Shown: positions 9,497 through 18,479 of the stretch, piece after piece | Position numbering within the stretch: position 1 is the first letter of the stretch | Layout: the number at the start of each line of letters is the position of its first letter | Assembly (NCBI RefSeq): GCF_017795885.1 | Contig: NZ_CP059297.1 | Location: 124,001 to 188,000 of the forward strand | DNA from: Brevundimonas sp. AJA228-03 | GTDB taxonomy: Bacteria > Pseudomonadota > Alphaproteobacteria > Caulobacterales > Caulobacteraceae | Direction of reading: 5' to 3' | DNA: 64,000 nt | Position numbers and translations under genes: made by a program | Notes under the pieces: generated by a model | The model's input: only the letters and a program-made list of their open reading frames with translations | What the model was told of the DNA's origin: nothing | Databases searched by the model: none

Positions 9497-10657
9497 CTAG
9501 AAGTTGATGCCGATGGTGGCGCGACGGTTCAGAGGCTCGCGAACGCCGTCGGCGGTCGCACGGGCCAGGTTGGTTTCACCCTTGGCGTCCAGGGCGATCA
9601 CGCCGCCGTTGACACCTTGGGCGACCAGGGCATCGGCCACGGTGCGCGAACGACGGTTCGACAGGCCCACATTGTAGGCGGCCGAGCCGGACGTATCGGC
9701 GTAACCGACGACCAGAACGCGCGTCGGACGACCCGACCTGGCGTAGGTCGCAGCCTGGGTCACCACCGAGCGGGCTTCGGCCGTCAGGTCCGAACGATCC
9801 CAGTCGAAATACACCACGAACTCACGCGCCGTCGGAGCCGGAGGCGGCGGAGGCGGCGGAGGCGGCGGCGGGGGAGGCGGCGGCGGGGGCGGAGGCGGCG
9901 GCGGCGGCGGGGGCGGCGGCGGAGCCGCTTCCTCGGCACCGAACGCATAGCGCAGGCCCAGCGTCACGGTGTGCGACTGGTCATAGTCGCCTTCGAACGT
10001 GCCCTGGTTACGCGTGGCCGGGCTCGACACGGTGTCGAACTCGGCATCGCCCGTCAGATAGCGGTAGGTCAGGTCGATGTTGGCGCGGTCACCCACGGCA
10101 TAGCTCAGGCCGGCAATGGCCTGGGCCGCGAACTTGGTCGAGCTGTCGTCGGCCACGATCGTGCCGGCACCCTGGCGATAGCGACCGGCGAAGTCGGTCG
10201 CGACGCGGTTCACACCGACGCCCAGACCCACGAACGGACGAACGCCACCGTACTCGCCACCGATGTCATAGATGACATTGGCCATCAGCGTGGTGGATTC
10301 AATGTCGCCTTCCGGCGAGAAGCAGGGACCCGAGGCCGGCGTCACATTGCAGATGCCGTTCGGACCCGAAACCGCGCGAACCTTGCCGATGTCGCCCGAG
10401 CGATAGCCGCCCTCCAGCTCCACCCGCCAGTTGGCGTCAAAACGATAGCCCAGACGCGCAAACGCAGCCCAGCCGTCGTTCACTTCAAAGCTCAGGTTCT
10501 GACCCGTCACCGAAGACTCGGCGTTGATGTCATCGATAAACTGATAACCGGCGTCTACCGCCCCATACCAGCCATCCGGCTCAGCCGACGCAGAACCAGC
10601 GGCCAGGGCAAATGCCGCCGCCGCGCTGGAAGCCAGGAACAAGGTCTTGAAACGCAT
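9497..10657 (-). CDS. OmpA-family outer membrane protein with 28-proline linker
   Basis: A 386-residue protein. The start at 10657 has a GGAGG site and a clear signal peptide (AAGSASAEP). Residues about 25-250 form an eight-stranded barrel (DGWYGAVDAGYQF, VGLGVGVNRVATDF, HTVTLGLRYAFG). A run of 28 consecutive prolines follows, then a C-terminal OmpA/MotB peptidoglycan-binding domain (VVYFDWDRSDLT, VVGYADTSGSAAYNVGLSNRRS). The protein should anchor the outer membrane to the wall. The long proline tract, written with mixed CCG/CCT/CCC codons at about 9843-9925, is longer than usual for such linkers and probably forms a stiff polyproline-II rod. Confidence 0.92.
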   Translation of the reverse strand: MRFKTLFLASSAAAAFALAAGSASAEPDGWYGAVDAGYQFIDDINAESSVTGQNLSFEVNDGWAAFARLGYRFDANWRVELEGGYRSGDIGKVRAVSGPNGICNVTPASGPCFSPEGDIESTTLMANVIYDIGGEYGGVRPFVGLGVGVNRVATDFAGRYRQGAGTIVADDSSTKFAAQAIAGLSYAVGDRANIDLTYRYLTGDAEFDTVSSPATRNQGTFEGDYDQSHTVTLGLRYAFGAEEAAPPPPPPPPPPPPPPPPPPPPPPPPPPPPAPTAREFVVYFDWDRSDLTAEARSVVTQAATYARSGRPTRVLVVGYADTSGSAAYNVGLSNRRSRTVADALVAQGVNGGVIALDAKGETNLARATADGVREPLNRRATIGINF

Positions 10658-10834
10658 GGGTGTGAGCCCTCCGCAGCCACAATTGATCAATGCGGCGGTC
10701 TCACCGCCAAGGGGCTCTTAACAGCGTTGCCGCGCGAGGTCGATACCCCGATTGCCACGACGACCGGCAGTCGCTTGACCGTGGCGTTGAAGCTACAGCA
10801 GAAATCGGCGGCGTCGGGCGAAACCACGGCCTGG

Positions 10835-10990
10835 GTCATCGTGGACGAAGGCGCGTCCGCACCACTTCCTCACGGTCCTGGGGTTTGGTCCGTGACACCT
10901 GGCGATCTCCGCGACCGGAGCCTTCGATCGCCGTATCGCCGCTCGGACAGCGTGCGTGGTCGTGGCGCAACCGTGTAGACCCTGTCCCAT
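10835..10990 (-). pseudogene. IS481-family transposase remnant (N-terminal fragment)
   Basis: About 52 codons starting at an ATG (10990) match the N-terminal helix-turn-helix of IS481-like transposases: MGQGLHGCATTTHAVRAAI, then AEIARCHGPNPRTVRKW and RAFVHDD. Similarity ends there, and no integrase core (DDE domain) is present. It is therefore a decayed insertion-sequence scar between the ompA-like gene and cysNC. Confidence 0.6.
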
Positions 10991-11053
10991 AATCCCGCCC
11001 GGTGTGTGCACTCAGTTAAACTGGGTCCCCCATAATCCGGGACTGAACAGCCA

Positions 11054-11213
11054 GGGCATGATCGTTTGAGGTGGACCCCCGTCGTGGGCCCAGCCGAACG
11101 CGTGAATCAGGCCCTCGCTCAGCTCTGGAGCCTGAGTCACGGCATCGGCGGACTCGCCAAGCGATTCCACCTCAGCCGATCAGGCTCCGGGCACGATCGC
11201 TTGAGGTGGAATC
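11054..11213. repeat. Duplicated 22-mer and 12-base inverted repeat around the cysNC stop
   Basis: A 22-base sequence ending TTGAGGTGGA occurs at 11054-11075 and again at 11189-11210 with two mismatches. A perfect 12-base inverted repeat (GATTCCACCTCA at 11163-11174, TGAGGTGGAATC at 11202-11213) brackets the cysNC stop codon. The rest of the 10658-11179 interval holds only the IS481 scar. Confidence 0.75.
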
Positions 11214-13060
11214 ACGCCCCGCGACGCCAGACAGTCCTCGACCGCCCGCGCCGCCTCATCGGGGGTCAGTTCGGCGGTCGGCAGGGTCAGGTCGGGGGAC
11301 TGCGGCGGTTCGTAGGTCGAGCCGACGCCCGTCAGGCCGATGACGGCCCCGGCGTCGGCGCGGGCATAGAGCGCTTTGGGATCGCGGGCGCGGCACAGTT
11401 CGAGCGGCGTATCCACGAACACCTCCAGGAAGGGGATATCCGTGCAGATGTCCCGCGCCTGGGCACGCTGTATCTGGGTGGGCGAGATCAGGGCGCAGAT
11501 GGCGACGACGCCGTTGTCGGCGAACAGCCGCGCGACCTCGGCGACGCGGCGGACGTTCTCGCTGCGGTCGGCGTCGGAGAATCCCAGGTCGCGATTGACT
11601 CCGTGACGCAGGTTGTCGCCATCCAGCACAGCGGTACGGACGCCGATGGTGTACAAGCGGCGCTCTATAGCCGCCGCGATGGTCGACTTGCCCGAGGCGG
11701 ACAGGCCCGTCAGCCAGACGACGCCGCCCGAATGTCCGTTGCGCCGCTCCTTGGCCGCGCGATCGACAGCGGGGGCCACGCGGTGGATGTCGGTCGGCTG
11801 GTCGAGGGCGGCGAGCGCCGTCCCGGCGGCAACCGTCGCATGGGTGTCCCGGTCGATCAGGATCAGGGCCCCGGTGCCGGGATGGTCGGCGAAGGCGTCG
11901 AAGGCGACGCGGCCGGTGGTGTGGATGATCCGGTCGCCGATCTCGTTCATGGTCAGGGCCACGATCTCGTCCGTGGCGGTCAGACGGGCGGGGACGAGGG
12001 CGGTTCCGATGCGGAGCAGATAGCTGCGGGCGGGGTCCAGCGGGGCTTCGTCCATCCATAGCAGACGGGCCGAGAACCGGTCGACGGCAGCCGGGCGGTC
12101 GGTGGGCGGAGCCAGGACGTCGCCACGGGCGATGTCTATGTCGCGATCCAGCACCAGGGTCACGGCGTCCCCGGCCTCGGCGGTGTCGGCCCACTCGCCG
12201 GCGCGGACGATGCGGGCGACGTCGGCGGTGCGGCCCGAGGGGGCCACAATGATGGAATCACCGACGGCGATCCGGCCGGAGCCAACAGAGCCGCTGTAGC
12301 CACGGAACTTTTCATCCGGGCGGCTGACGTACTGGACCGGAAGGCGGAACGGCGCGTCGCGGCCGGGTGGCTGGGTCTCCGCCGCCTCCAGCGCCTCGAT
12401 CAGGGTCGGGCCGGTGTACCAGGGGGTGGAGGCCGAGTGACGGACCAGGTTGTGGCCGTGACGGGCGCTGACGGGGATGGCGGTGACGTGGGTCAGGCCC
12501 TGCTCCAGGGCGACCTCGGCATAGGCAGTCCGGATGGCGTCGAAGACGGCCGCGTCGTCGCCCACCGCATCCATCTTGTTGACCGCCAGGATGACCTGAC
12601 GAATGCCGAACAGAGCGACGATGCGGCTGTGGCGGCGGGTCTGTTCCGACAGGCCCTTGGTGGCATCGACCAGGATGACCGCGAGATCGCAGGTCGAAGC
12701 CCCCGTCGCCATGTTTCGGGTGTACTGCACGTGACCGGGGGTATCGGCGACGATGAAGCTGCGGCGCGGCGAGCTGAAATAGCGATAGGCGACATCGATG
12801 GTGATGCCCTGCTCGCGTTCAGCCGACAGTCCGTCCAGCAGAAGGGCATAGTCGGCCGCATCGCCGTCGGTGCCGAAGCGCCGGGAGTCCCGGATCAGGG
12901 TGGCCAGCTGATCCTCCGGCACCTGACCCAGTTCAAAAAGCAGGCGACCGATCAGGGTCGACTTGCCGTCGTCGACCGAACCGCAGGTCAGGAAGCGCAG
13001 CAGATCGCGCGATCCGGCGGGAGGGGGCGCAGGGCGCACGGCGATGGCCGAACGGTCCAT
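11180..13060 (-). CDS. cysNC: Bifunctional sulfate adenylyltransferase subunit 1 / adenylylsulfate kinase
   Basis: A 626-residue fusion that, with CysD, makes APS from sulfate and ATP and then phosphorylates it to PAPS. The N-terminal GTPase half has P-loop GSVDDGKST, DTPGH and NKMD. The C-terminal kinase half has P-loop GLSASGKST and DGDNLRHGVNRDLGFS. The ATG at 13060 overlaps the cysD stop by one base (TGATG), so translation is coupled. The extreme C-terminus (VIPPQAIVPGA) runs into the repeat near 11163-11213. Confidence 0.96.
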   Translation of the reverse strand: MDRSAIAVRPAPPPAGSRDLLRFLTCGSVDDGKSTLIGRLLFELGQVPEDQLATLIRDSRRFGTDGDAADYALLLDGLSAEREQGITIDVAYRYFSSPRRSFIVADTPGHVQYTRNMATGASTCDLAVILVDATKGLSEQTRRHSRIVALFGIRQVILAVNKMDAVGDDAAVFDAIRTAYAEVALEQGLTHVTAIPVSARHGHNLVRHSASTPWYTGPTLIEALEAAETQPPGRDAPFRLPVQYVSRPDEKFRGYSGSVGSGRIAVGDSIIVAPSGRTADVARIVRAGEWADTAEAGDAVTLVLDRDIDIARGDVLAPPTDRPAAVDRFSARLLWMDEAPLDPARSYLLRIGTALVPARLTATDEIVALTMNEIGDRIIHTTGRVAFDAFADHPGTGALILIDRDTHATVAAGTALAALDQPTDIHRVAPAVDRAAKERRNGHSGGVVWLTGLSASGKSTIAAAIERRLYTIGVRTAVLDGDNLRHGVNRDLGFSDADRSENVRRVAEVARLFADNGVVAICALISPTQIQRAQARDICTDIPFLEVFVDTPLELCRARDPKALYARADAGAVIGLTGVGSTYEPPQSPDLTLPTAELTPDEAARAVEDCLASRGVIPPQAIVPGA

Positions 13061-13968
13061 CAGAAATAGCCCTCGCGCTTTTTCATCTCCATCGAGGCCG
13101 TGCCCTCGCCGTCGATCAGGCGGCCCTGTCGTTCGGAATGGCGGCTGACGTCGAGCTCGGCGATGACGGCGTCGACGGTGGTCGCGTCTGACTCGACCGC
13201 CGCGCTGAGCGGATAGCAACCCAGCGAGCGAAACCGGACGTGGCGGAGTTCGGGCACCTCGCCCGGGAGCAGGGGCATCCGGTCGTCGTCGCGGACGATC
13301 AACCGGCCTTGACGGACCACGGTCGGGCGGGGGGCGGCGAAATAGAGGGGGACGACCGGAATGTCCTGGGCGCGCGTGTATTCCCACACGTCGCGTTCGG
13401 TCCAGTTGGACAGGGGGAAGACGCGCAGGGACTCTCCCGGATCGATCTGCGTATTGTAGAGCCGCCACAGCTCCGGCCGCTGGAGACGGGGCTCCCAGGC
13501 GTGGGCGGCATTCCGGACCGAGAAAATGCGCTCCTTGGCGCGCGAGGCCTCTTCGTCCCGGCGGGCCCCGCCGAAGGCCGCGTCAAAGCCGTGTTGTTCC
13601 AGCGCCTGTTTCAACGCTTCCGTCTTCATCACCCGCGTATGGGTCTCGCCACCGGACCGGACCGGATCGATGCCGCGCGCCGCGCCGTCGGGGTTGATGT
13701 GGACGATCAGGCGTACGCCATAGAGGTCGGCGATGGCGTCGCGGTGCTCGATCATCTCCCGGAATTTCCAGGTCGTGTCGATGTGCAGCAGCGGGAAGGG
13801 AATCGGGGCAGGGAAAAAGGCCTTTCGGGCCAGGTGCAGCATGACGCCCGAGTCCTTGCCGATCGAATACAGCATGACCGGATTGCGGGCGGTGGCGGCG
13901 ACCTCACGAATGATCTCGATGGCCTCGCTTTCGAGACGACGCAGGTGGGCGAGCAGATAGGTGGCCAA
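13060..13968 (-). CDS. cysD: Sulfate adenylyltransferase subunit 2
   Basis: Catalytic subunit of ATP sulfurylase, 302 residues, PAPS-reductase/ATP-sulfurylase superfamily. The PP-loop is [12 protein letters not shown], and family motifs [24 protein letters not shown] and [14 protein letters not shown] are present. The start is an uncommon TTG at 13968 preceded by GGTAAG. An in-frame stop (TAA) lies just upstream, so a longer protein is not possible. The weak start may keep CysD synthesis low. First gene of the cysD-cysNC operon. Confidence 0.95.
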   Translation of the reverse strand: MATYLLAHLRRLESEAIEIIREVAATARNPVMLYSIGKDSGVMLHLARKAFFPAPIPFPLLHIDTTWKFREMIEHRDAIADLYGVRLIVHINPDGAARGIDPVRSGGETHTRVMKTEALKQALEQHGFDAAFGGARRDEEASRAKERIFSVRNAAHAWEPRLQRPELWRLYNTQIDPGESLRVFPLSNWTERDVWEYTRAQDIPVVPLYFAAPRPTVVRQGRLIVRDDDRMPLLPGEVPELRHVRFRSLGCYPLSAAVESDATTVDAVIAELDVSRHSERQGRLIDGEGTASMEMKKREGYF

Positions 13969-14276
13969 ATGTCTTACCTAACGACCATTTTTGACTTCAG
14001 CCCTGGAATCGAAAGCAAACGGGACGCACGAAAACGGCGGGCGAGAGAGCCACCGTCCGGTCGAAGCAAGGCACCATCGGGGCGGGGCGACGATGGGACG
14101 TGGCTTCATATGGCATTTCAACGCCTCGGTCACCGTCCGCCTGCCAACACACCCGGCGTCGGGCCCGGTTCCGTGCCCAGCGGTATGGCGGGCGCGCAAG
14201 GCCCCGGCATGATCCATTCACAGCCGACCAGGAACCGGTTGGCGTACACCCTGCCGGGCCGCCGGCGGAGGACATT
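13969..14276. other. Gene-free interval between cysD and the DedA-like gene
   Basis: Several open frames cross this 308-base stretch, but none has a ribosome site or recognisable composition. It should contain the cysD promoter. No riboswitch, operator dyad or repeat was recognised. Confidence 0.5.
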
Positions 14277-14852
14277 CTAGAGCAGCTTCAGCGCCGCGAA
14301 GCCGCCGATAAAGACGACCAGGCCGACCACGCTCCACAGCGCCAGGCGACGCTCGACGACCTCCAGCATGGCCGGCCCCCAGGTCTTCAGCACCCAGGCC
14401 TCCATGAAGAATCGCGCGCTTCGCGTCACGACCGAAGCCAGGAAGAAGATGCCGAAGTTGAAATGGGCGAGGCCCGAGGCGATGGTCACCAGCTTGTAGG
14501 GGATCGGCGTCAGACCCTTGATCAGAATGACCCAGACGCCGAACCGGTCATACCAGTGCTGGAACTCCGCCAGGCCGTCGGCGTGACCCAGCAGCCGCAT
14601 CAGCCACTGTCCCAGGTCGGTCAGGTAGAAGCCGATCAGATAGCCCAGCACGCCGCCGATCACCGAGCCGATCGAGGCGATGGCCGCGAACCGGTAGGCC
14701 CGCTCCGGCCGCGACAGGATCATCGGAGCCAACATGACCTCGATGGGAATGGGAAAGATCGACGCCTCGGCGACCGACACGGCAGCCAGCGCCTTTTCGG
14801 CATGGGGACTGCGGGCCAGGGTGAAGACCCAGTCGTACATCTTTCTCAGCAT
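14277..14852 (-). CDS. DedA/YqaA-family membrane protein
   Basis: A 191-residue inner-membrane protein of the SNARE-associated/DedA superfamily, YqaA-like branch. Visible features are an acidic re-entrant region (AEASIFPIPIEVMLAPM), a Gly-rich segment (IGSVIGGVLGYLIGFYL), the conserved IKGLTPIPYKLVTIASGL and a C-terminal transmembrane helix. DedA proteins act in lipid carrier (undecaprenyl-phosphate) flipping and proton-motive-force homeostasis; the YqaA branch is less well studied. The start at 14852 is chosen from family length. The gene stands alone, divergent from hppD. Confidence 0.85.
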   Translation of the reverse strand: MLRKMYDWVFTLARSPHAEKALAAVSVAEASIFPIPIEVMLAPMILSRPERAYRFAAIASIGSVIGGVLGYLIGFYLTDLGQWLMRLLGHADGLAEFQHWYDRFGVWVILIKGLTPIPYKLVTIASGLAHFNFGIFFLASVVTRSARFFMEAWVLKTWGPAMLEVVERRLALWSVVGLVVFIGGFAALKLL

Positions 14853-15009
14853 GGAATCCGCTCTAGCAGGTGACGGGGCCTGCTGCGACCTGAAGATGTG
14901 ACGCACGACGATGTGCGAACGGCCCGGCTTGGCTTGTGGCCCTTGCGACACTAGGTTCCGCGCCAACAGCCGGGGTGCCCGGTCAATAAACGATATCAGG
15001 AGACGCACG

Positions 15010-16122
15010 ATGGACGACCTGACCGCGCATACCGCGACGCCGGACGCCACGATTCCCGCTCTCGAGAACCCGCTGGGCGTGGACGGCTTCGAGTTCGTGG
15101 AGTTCACCGGCCCCGACCCCCAGGCCATGATCCGGCAGATCGAGATCATGGGCTTCGTCCAGACCCATGTGAACCCGAAGAACGGCGTCGTCCGCATGAA
15201 GCAGGGCGACATCACCTTCCTGGTCCACACGAGACCAGAAGGTCACGCCGGCGCATTTGCCCGCGACCACGGCCCGTCCGCCAATGGCATGGCCTTCCGC
15301 GTCAACGATGCCCGGGCTGCCTATGACGCCGCGGTGTCGCGCGGAGCCCATCCGGCCGACGCCCATAATGGCGGCGCCCTCGGCGAGGGGGCCTATGTGC
15401 TGCGCGGCATTGGCGGGTCCCTGCTGTACATCATTGACGCCTATGGCGAAGCCGGGTCGCTTTACGACACCTGGGACGAGATCGAGGGCTGGGAAGAGGC
15501 GGAGCGCCGGAACAATGTCGGCCTGCACCTGCTGGATCACCTGACCCACAATGTGAAGCGTGGCCAGATGCGGACCTGGTCCGGCTTCTACGGCGACGTC
15601 TTCGCCTTCGAGGAGCAGAAATATTTCGACATCAAGGGCAAGGCGACAGGCCTGTTCTCCCAGGCCATGATCGCGCCCGACCGCGCCATCCGCATCCCGC
15701 TGAACGAGAGCCAGGACGACAACTCCCAGATCGAGGAGTTCCTGAAGCGCTACAACGGCGAGGGCATCCAGCACATCGCCCTGGCGACCGACGACATCTT
15801 CGCCACCGTCGAGGCGATGCGCGAGCGCGGCGTCCGGTTCCAGGACACGATCGAGACCTATTTCGAGCTGATCGACAAACGCCTGCCCAACCACGGGCAC
15901 GATGTGGAGCGCATGCGCCGGAACCGCATCCTGATCGACGGGTCGGACGAGGAGGGCCTGCTGCTGCAGATCTTCACCCAGGACACCTTCGGCCCGATCT
16001 TCTTCGAGATCATCCAGAGGAAGGGCAACGAGGGCTTCGGCAACGGCAATTTCCAGGCCCTGTTCGATTCCATCGAGCTGGACCAGATCCGCCGGGGCGT
16101 CATCAAGGTCGACGCCCATTAA
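15010..16122 (+). CDS. hppD: 4-hydroxyphenylpyruvate dioxygenase
   Basis: Fe(II) enzyme that turns 4-hydroxyphenylpyruvate into homogentisate in tyrosine catabolism. It has 370 residues, full length for the bacterial form. Metal ligands can be placed in HLLDHLTHNV, GIQHIAL and the C-terminal FFEIIQRKGNEGFGNGNF. The ATG at 15010 has a clear CAGGAG site 7 bases upstream, whereas the upstream in-frame extension to 14911 lacks family sequence. A fumarylacetoacetase for the end of the same pathway lies 3 kb downstream on the same strand; homogentisate dioxygenase is not in the window. Confidence 0.96.
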   Translation: MDDLTAHTATPDATIPALENPLGVDGFEFVEFTGPDPQAMIRQIEIMGFVQTHVNPKNGVVRMKQGDITFLVHTRPEGHAGAFARDHGPSANGMAFRVNDARAAYDAAVSRGAHPADAHNGGALGEGAYVLRGIGGSLLYIIDAYGEAGSLYDTWDEIEGWEEAERRNNVGLHLLDHLTHNVKRGQMRTWSGFYGDVFAFEEQKYFDIKGKATGLFSQAMIAPDRAIRIPLNESQDDNSQIEEFLKRYNGEGIQHIALATDDIFATVEAMRERGVRFQDTIETYFELIDKRLPNHGHDVERMRRNRILIDGSDEEGLLLQIFTQDTFGPIFFEIIQRKGNEGFGNGNFQALFDSIELDQIRRGVIKVDAH

Positions 16123-16141
16123 GGTCGCCCCGCCTCATTGG

Positions 16142-16309
16142 ATGCCCTTCCTCGGCCCCGTCGCGGCGGCGGTCGTGGGCGGGCTGGTGGGCGAATTCGG
16201 CCTGGGCGGCGGGTTCTGGATGGTCCTCGGCTGTGCCCTGGTCGGCGGCTTCGCGCCGATCGTCGGCTACCGCGTCTGGAAATGGTCGCACCACAAACGG
16301 GTCGACTGA
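16142..16309 (+). CDS. Small glycine-rich membrane protein (hypothetical)
   Basis: A 55-residue frame begins 19 bases after hppD. Its two hydrophobic stretches are rich in Gly/Ala (VAAAVVGGLVGEFGLGGGF and WMVLGCALVGGFAPIVGY), ending in a basic tail KWSHHKRVD, as expected for a tiny two-helix inner-membrane protein. No family was recognised. No strong ribosome site is seen, so it may depend on hppD translation. Its stop codon directly abuts the stop of the convergent gene at 16310. Confidence 0.5.
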   Translation: MPFLGPVAAAVVGGLVGEFGLGGGFWMVLGCALVGGFAPIVGYRVWKWSHHKRVD

Positions 16310-16510
16310 TCAGGCCTCGACGAGATCCCGTCGGCGCTCGATGCGTTCGACCCTGACGTCCAGCCTGTCCATGCGCCGGTTCAGGCCTGCCATGTTTTCC
16401 TCGACGCCCGTCATGCGCACCTTGATCATGCGCATGTCGTCTTTCACGCTGGCCAGATCCTCCTCGAGTCTGCGAAGCATCGGAACGACGATGTCAGTGA
16501 TCTCGGACAT
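16310..16510 (-). CDS. Small coiled-coil protein (hypothetical)
   Basis: 66 residues starting MSEITDIVVPMLRRLEEDL. Nearly the whole length is a heptad-patterned coiled coil (VKDDMRMIKVRMTGVEENM, LNRRMDRLDVRVERIERR), resembling short phasin-like or SlyX-like helical proteins often seen in alphaproteobacteria. A GTG six bases further upstream is an alternative start. It is divergent from the asparaginase gene, with about 35 bases between starts. Function is unknown. Confidence 0.65.
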   Translation of the reverse strand: MSEITDIVVPMLRRLEEDLASVKDDMRMIKVRMTGVEENMAGLNRRMDRLDVRVERIERRRDLVEA

Positions 16511-16545
16511 GGCCACACTATAGCGTCAACAGGGAAGTCACGCCA

Positions 16546-17622
16546 ATGCACAATCTGAAGCTGTACGTTCTCGCCCTGGCCGCAGGCCTGTTCATGACAG
16601 CCCCTGCCGTGGCGCAGGATCGGCCGGCCTGGTCCTTCGCCATTCACGGCGGGGCCGGTGTGATCGAACGCGCCGATCTGTCGCCCCAGCAGGACGCGGC
16701 CTATCGCGCGTCGCTGGCCCGGGCGCTGGAGGCCGGGGCCGAGGTGTTGCGCAACGGCGGCACGGCGCTGGATGCGGTCCAGGCCGCGATCCAGCTGATG
16801 GAGGACGATCCCCTGTTCAACGCCGGGCGCGGCGCGGTCTTCACCGCGGCAGGCCGCAACGAACTGGACGCAGCGGTCATGAACGGCGCGGACCTGACGG
16901 CCGGGGCGGTCGCGGGCCTGACCACCACCCGCCACCCGATCGCGGCGGCGCGCGCGGTGATGGAACAGAGCCCTCACGTCATGCTGATCGGCGAGGGGGC
17001 CGACACCTTTGCCGCCTCGGTCGGGCTGGAACAGGTCGATCCGTCCTTTTTCTTCACCGAGCGGCGCTGGCAGGGGCTGGAGAGCTATCTGCGCGAACAC
17101 GGCCTGCCGATCCCGGCACGGCCCGCTGGAGCGCCCGCCGCGCCGGTCGGCGGGCTGGCGGCCGGCGATCCCGGCATGCCGCCGCTGAACGAGCGCAAGT
17201 TCGGCACCGTGGGGGCCGTCGCCCTGGACAGCGCCGGGCATCTTGCCGCCGGAACCTCGACCGGCGGGATGACGGGCAAGCGCTGGGGCCGGGTCGGCGA
17301 CGTGCCGGTGCTGGGCGCAGGCACCTATGCCTCCAACCGCGACGGCTGCGCGGTCTCGGCGACCGGCGACGGCGAATACTACATCCGCGCCTCGGTCGCC
17401 CGGGACATCTGCGCCCGTATCGCCGACGGCGCGAGCGGGCAGGTTGGGGCCCAGGCCGAGGTCGAGGACGCCCTGTCGCTGGGCGGCTATGGCGGCGTCA
17501 TCGTCATGGATGCGCAAGGGATCCCCGCCTTCGCCATGACAACCTCGGGCATGTATCGCGGATCGATCGGGCCGGACGCTCCGTTGACCGTGGCCATCTA
17601 TTCCGATGAGCCTCGCCCATGA
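16546..17622 (+). CDS. iaaA: Isoaspartyl peptidase / plant-type L-asparaginase, exported
   Basis: Ntn-hydrolase that hydrolyses isoaspartyl dipeptides and asparagine after self-cleavage. In this 358-residue proenzyme the autocatalytic nucleophile is Thr221 in KFGTVGAVALD, and the substrate loop is GTSTGGMTGKRWGRVGD. The N-terminus (LALAAGLFMTAPAVAQD) is a signal peptide, so the enzyme is predicted to be periplasmic. It is followed by the methyltransferase-like membrane gene 33 bases downstream. Confidence 0.93.
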   Translation: MHNLKLYVLALAAGLFMTAPAVAQDRPAWSFAIHGGAGVIERADLSPQQDAAYRASLARALEAGAEVLRNGGTALDAVQAAIQLMEDDPLFNAGRGAVFTAAGRNELDAAVMNGADLTAGAVAGLTTTRHPIAAARAVMEQSPHVMLIGEGADTFAASVGLEQVDPSFFFTERRWQGLESYLREHGLPIPARPAGAPAAPVGGLAAGDPGMPPLNERKFGTVGAVALDSAGHLAAGTSTGGMTGKRWGRVGDVPVLGAGTYASNRDGCAVSATGDGEYYIRASVARDICARIADGASGQVGAQAEVEDALSLGGYGGVIVMDAQGIPAFAMTTSGMYRGSIGPDAPLTVAIYSDEPRP

Positions 17623-17655
17623 TGCCGGGCCAGCGACAGGGCGCGGAGGGCTGAC

Positions 17656-18126
17656 ATGGCGGACAAGGATATTCCGGGCGTCGTCGCGCCCCCGCCGCTG
17701 ATCTTTCTTGGCTTCCTTGGCATCGGCTGGGCTTTGGGTCGCCTGATCGGAGAGGCGTCGCTCGGTCTTCCGACGGTGGCGCGCAGCGGAGTGGCCCTGG
17801 CGGCCGTTCTGATCGGTCTGGCGATCGAGGCCTGGGCGGCCGGTCTGTTCCGCCGCGCCGGCACCGCCGTCCAGCCCTGGAAGCCGTCCACCGCCCTGGT
17901 CCGGACCGGCATCTATGCCCTGTCCCGGAACCCGATCTATGTCGGCTTCGCCATCATCTACCTTGGCCTGGCCCTGGCTGTGGACAGTCCGCTTGCGCTG
18001 ATCCTGCTGGTGCCATGCCTGCTGGTGATCGACCGCTTCGTGATCCAGCGTGAGGAGCGATACCTGCTGGCCCGCTTTGGACCGGCCTATGCCGACTATC
18101 GGCGGACGGTGCGCCGATGGCTGTGA
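17656..18126 (+). CDS. Isoprenylcysteine carboxyl methyltransferase-family membrane protein
   Basis: A 156-residue membrane protein with about four transmembrane helices and the ICMT/PEMT signature (GIYALSRNPIYVGF, then REERYLLARFGPAYADYRRTVRRWL). Bacterial members are SAM-dependent methyltransferases or lipid/phenol-modifying enzymes of mostly unknown substrate. The start has a strong GGAGG. The last 10 bases overlap the next small gene. Confidence 0.88.
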   Translation: MADKDIPGVVAPPPLIFLGFLGIGWALGRLIGEASLGLPTVARSGVALAAVLIGLAIEAWAAGLFRRAGTAVQPWKPSTALVRTGIYALSRNPIYVGFAIIYLGLALAVDSPLALILLVPCLLVIDRFVIQREERYLLARFGPAYADYRRTVRRWL

Positions 18127-18389
18127 CGCCCGCGCCCGACGAACTGACCGCCATGGCGACCGAAGAGCTGAACGCGGCCTGTTCGCTGACCTGGCCCGAG
18201 CTGAAGCGGATCACCCCCTGGGGCGACAGTTTCGAGGGGTTCGCGCCGTCCGGCCGCACGGTCGAGGTGGAACGTCGCTATCTGTGGGCGGTCGATCCGG
18301 CCGGAGCCATCGTGGTCGAGGTCGAGGTCCGCGACGCGGTGGCCAGGACCGGCGTCGAGGCCCGCGCCATTCTGCATGCGCCCGGCTGA
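18117..18389 (+). CDS. Conserved-looking small protein of unknown function
   Basis: 90 residues, overlapping the end of the ICMT-like gene by 10 bases, which suggests translational coupling. It is mixed alpha/beta with the sequence ELKRITPWGDSFEGFAPSGRTVEVERRYLW, has no signal peptide or membrane helix, and I recognise no family. An internal ATG at 18153 is an alternative start. Confidence 0.7.
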   Translation: MAVTPAPDELTAMATEELNAACSLTWPELKRITPWGDSFEGFAPSGRTVEVERRYLWAVDPAGAIVVEVEVRDAVARTGVEARAILHAPG

Positions 18390-18479
18390 CCGCAGGCTTC
18401 GGCCCGATCCGTTAACCTTTCGCTGGCGGGACGCCGGTCGCTGATCCATGATTGGCCACGACACCGCACGGAGGGCCAG

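Noticed and set aside
9419..10978. A 519-codon plus-strand frame with a long arginine tract
   Set aside because: It is antisense to the OmpA-family gene; the Arg-rich tract is simply the reverse of the proline repeat.
13997..14275. A 92-codon minus-strand frame between cysD and the DedA-like gene
   Set aside because: No ribosome site and no protein-like hydrophobic pattern; overlapping frames on both strands are equally open.
14983..16119. A minus-strand frame of 378 codons
   Set aside because: It lies entirely over hppD, whose metal-binding motifs and start are clear.
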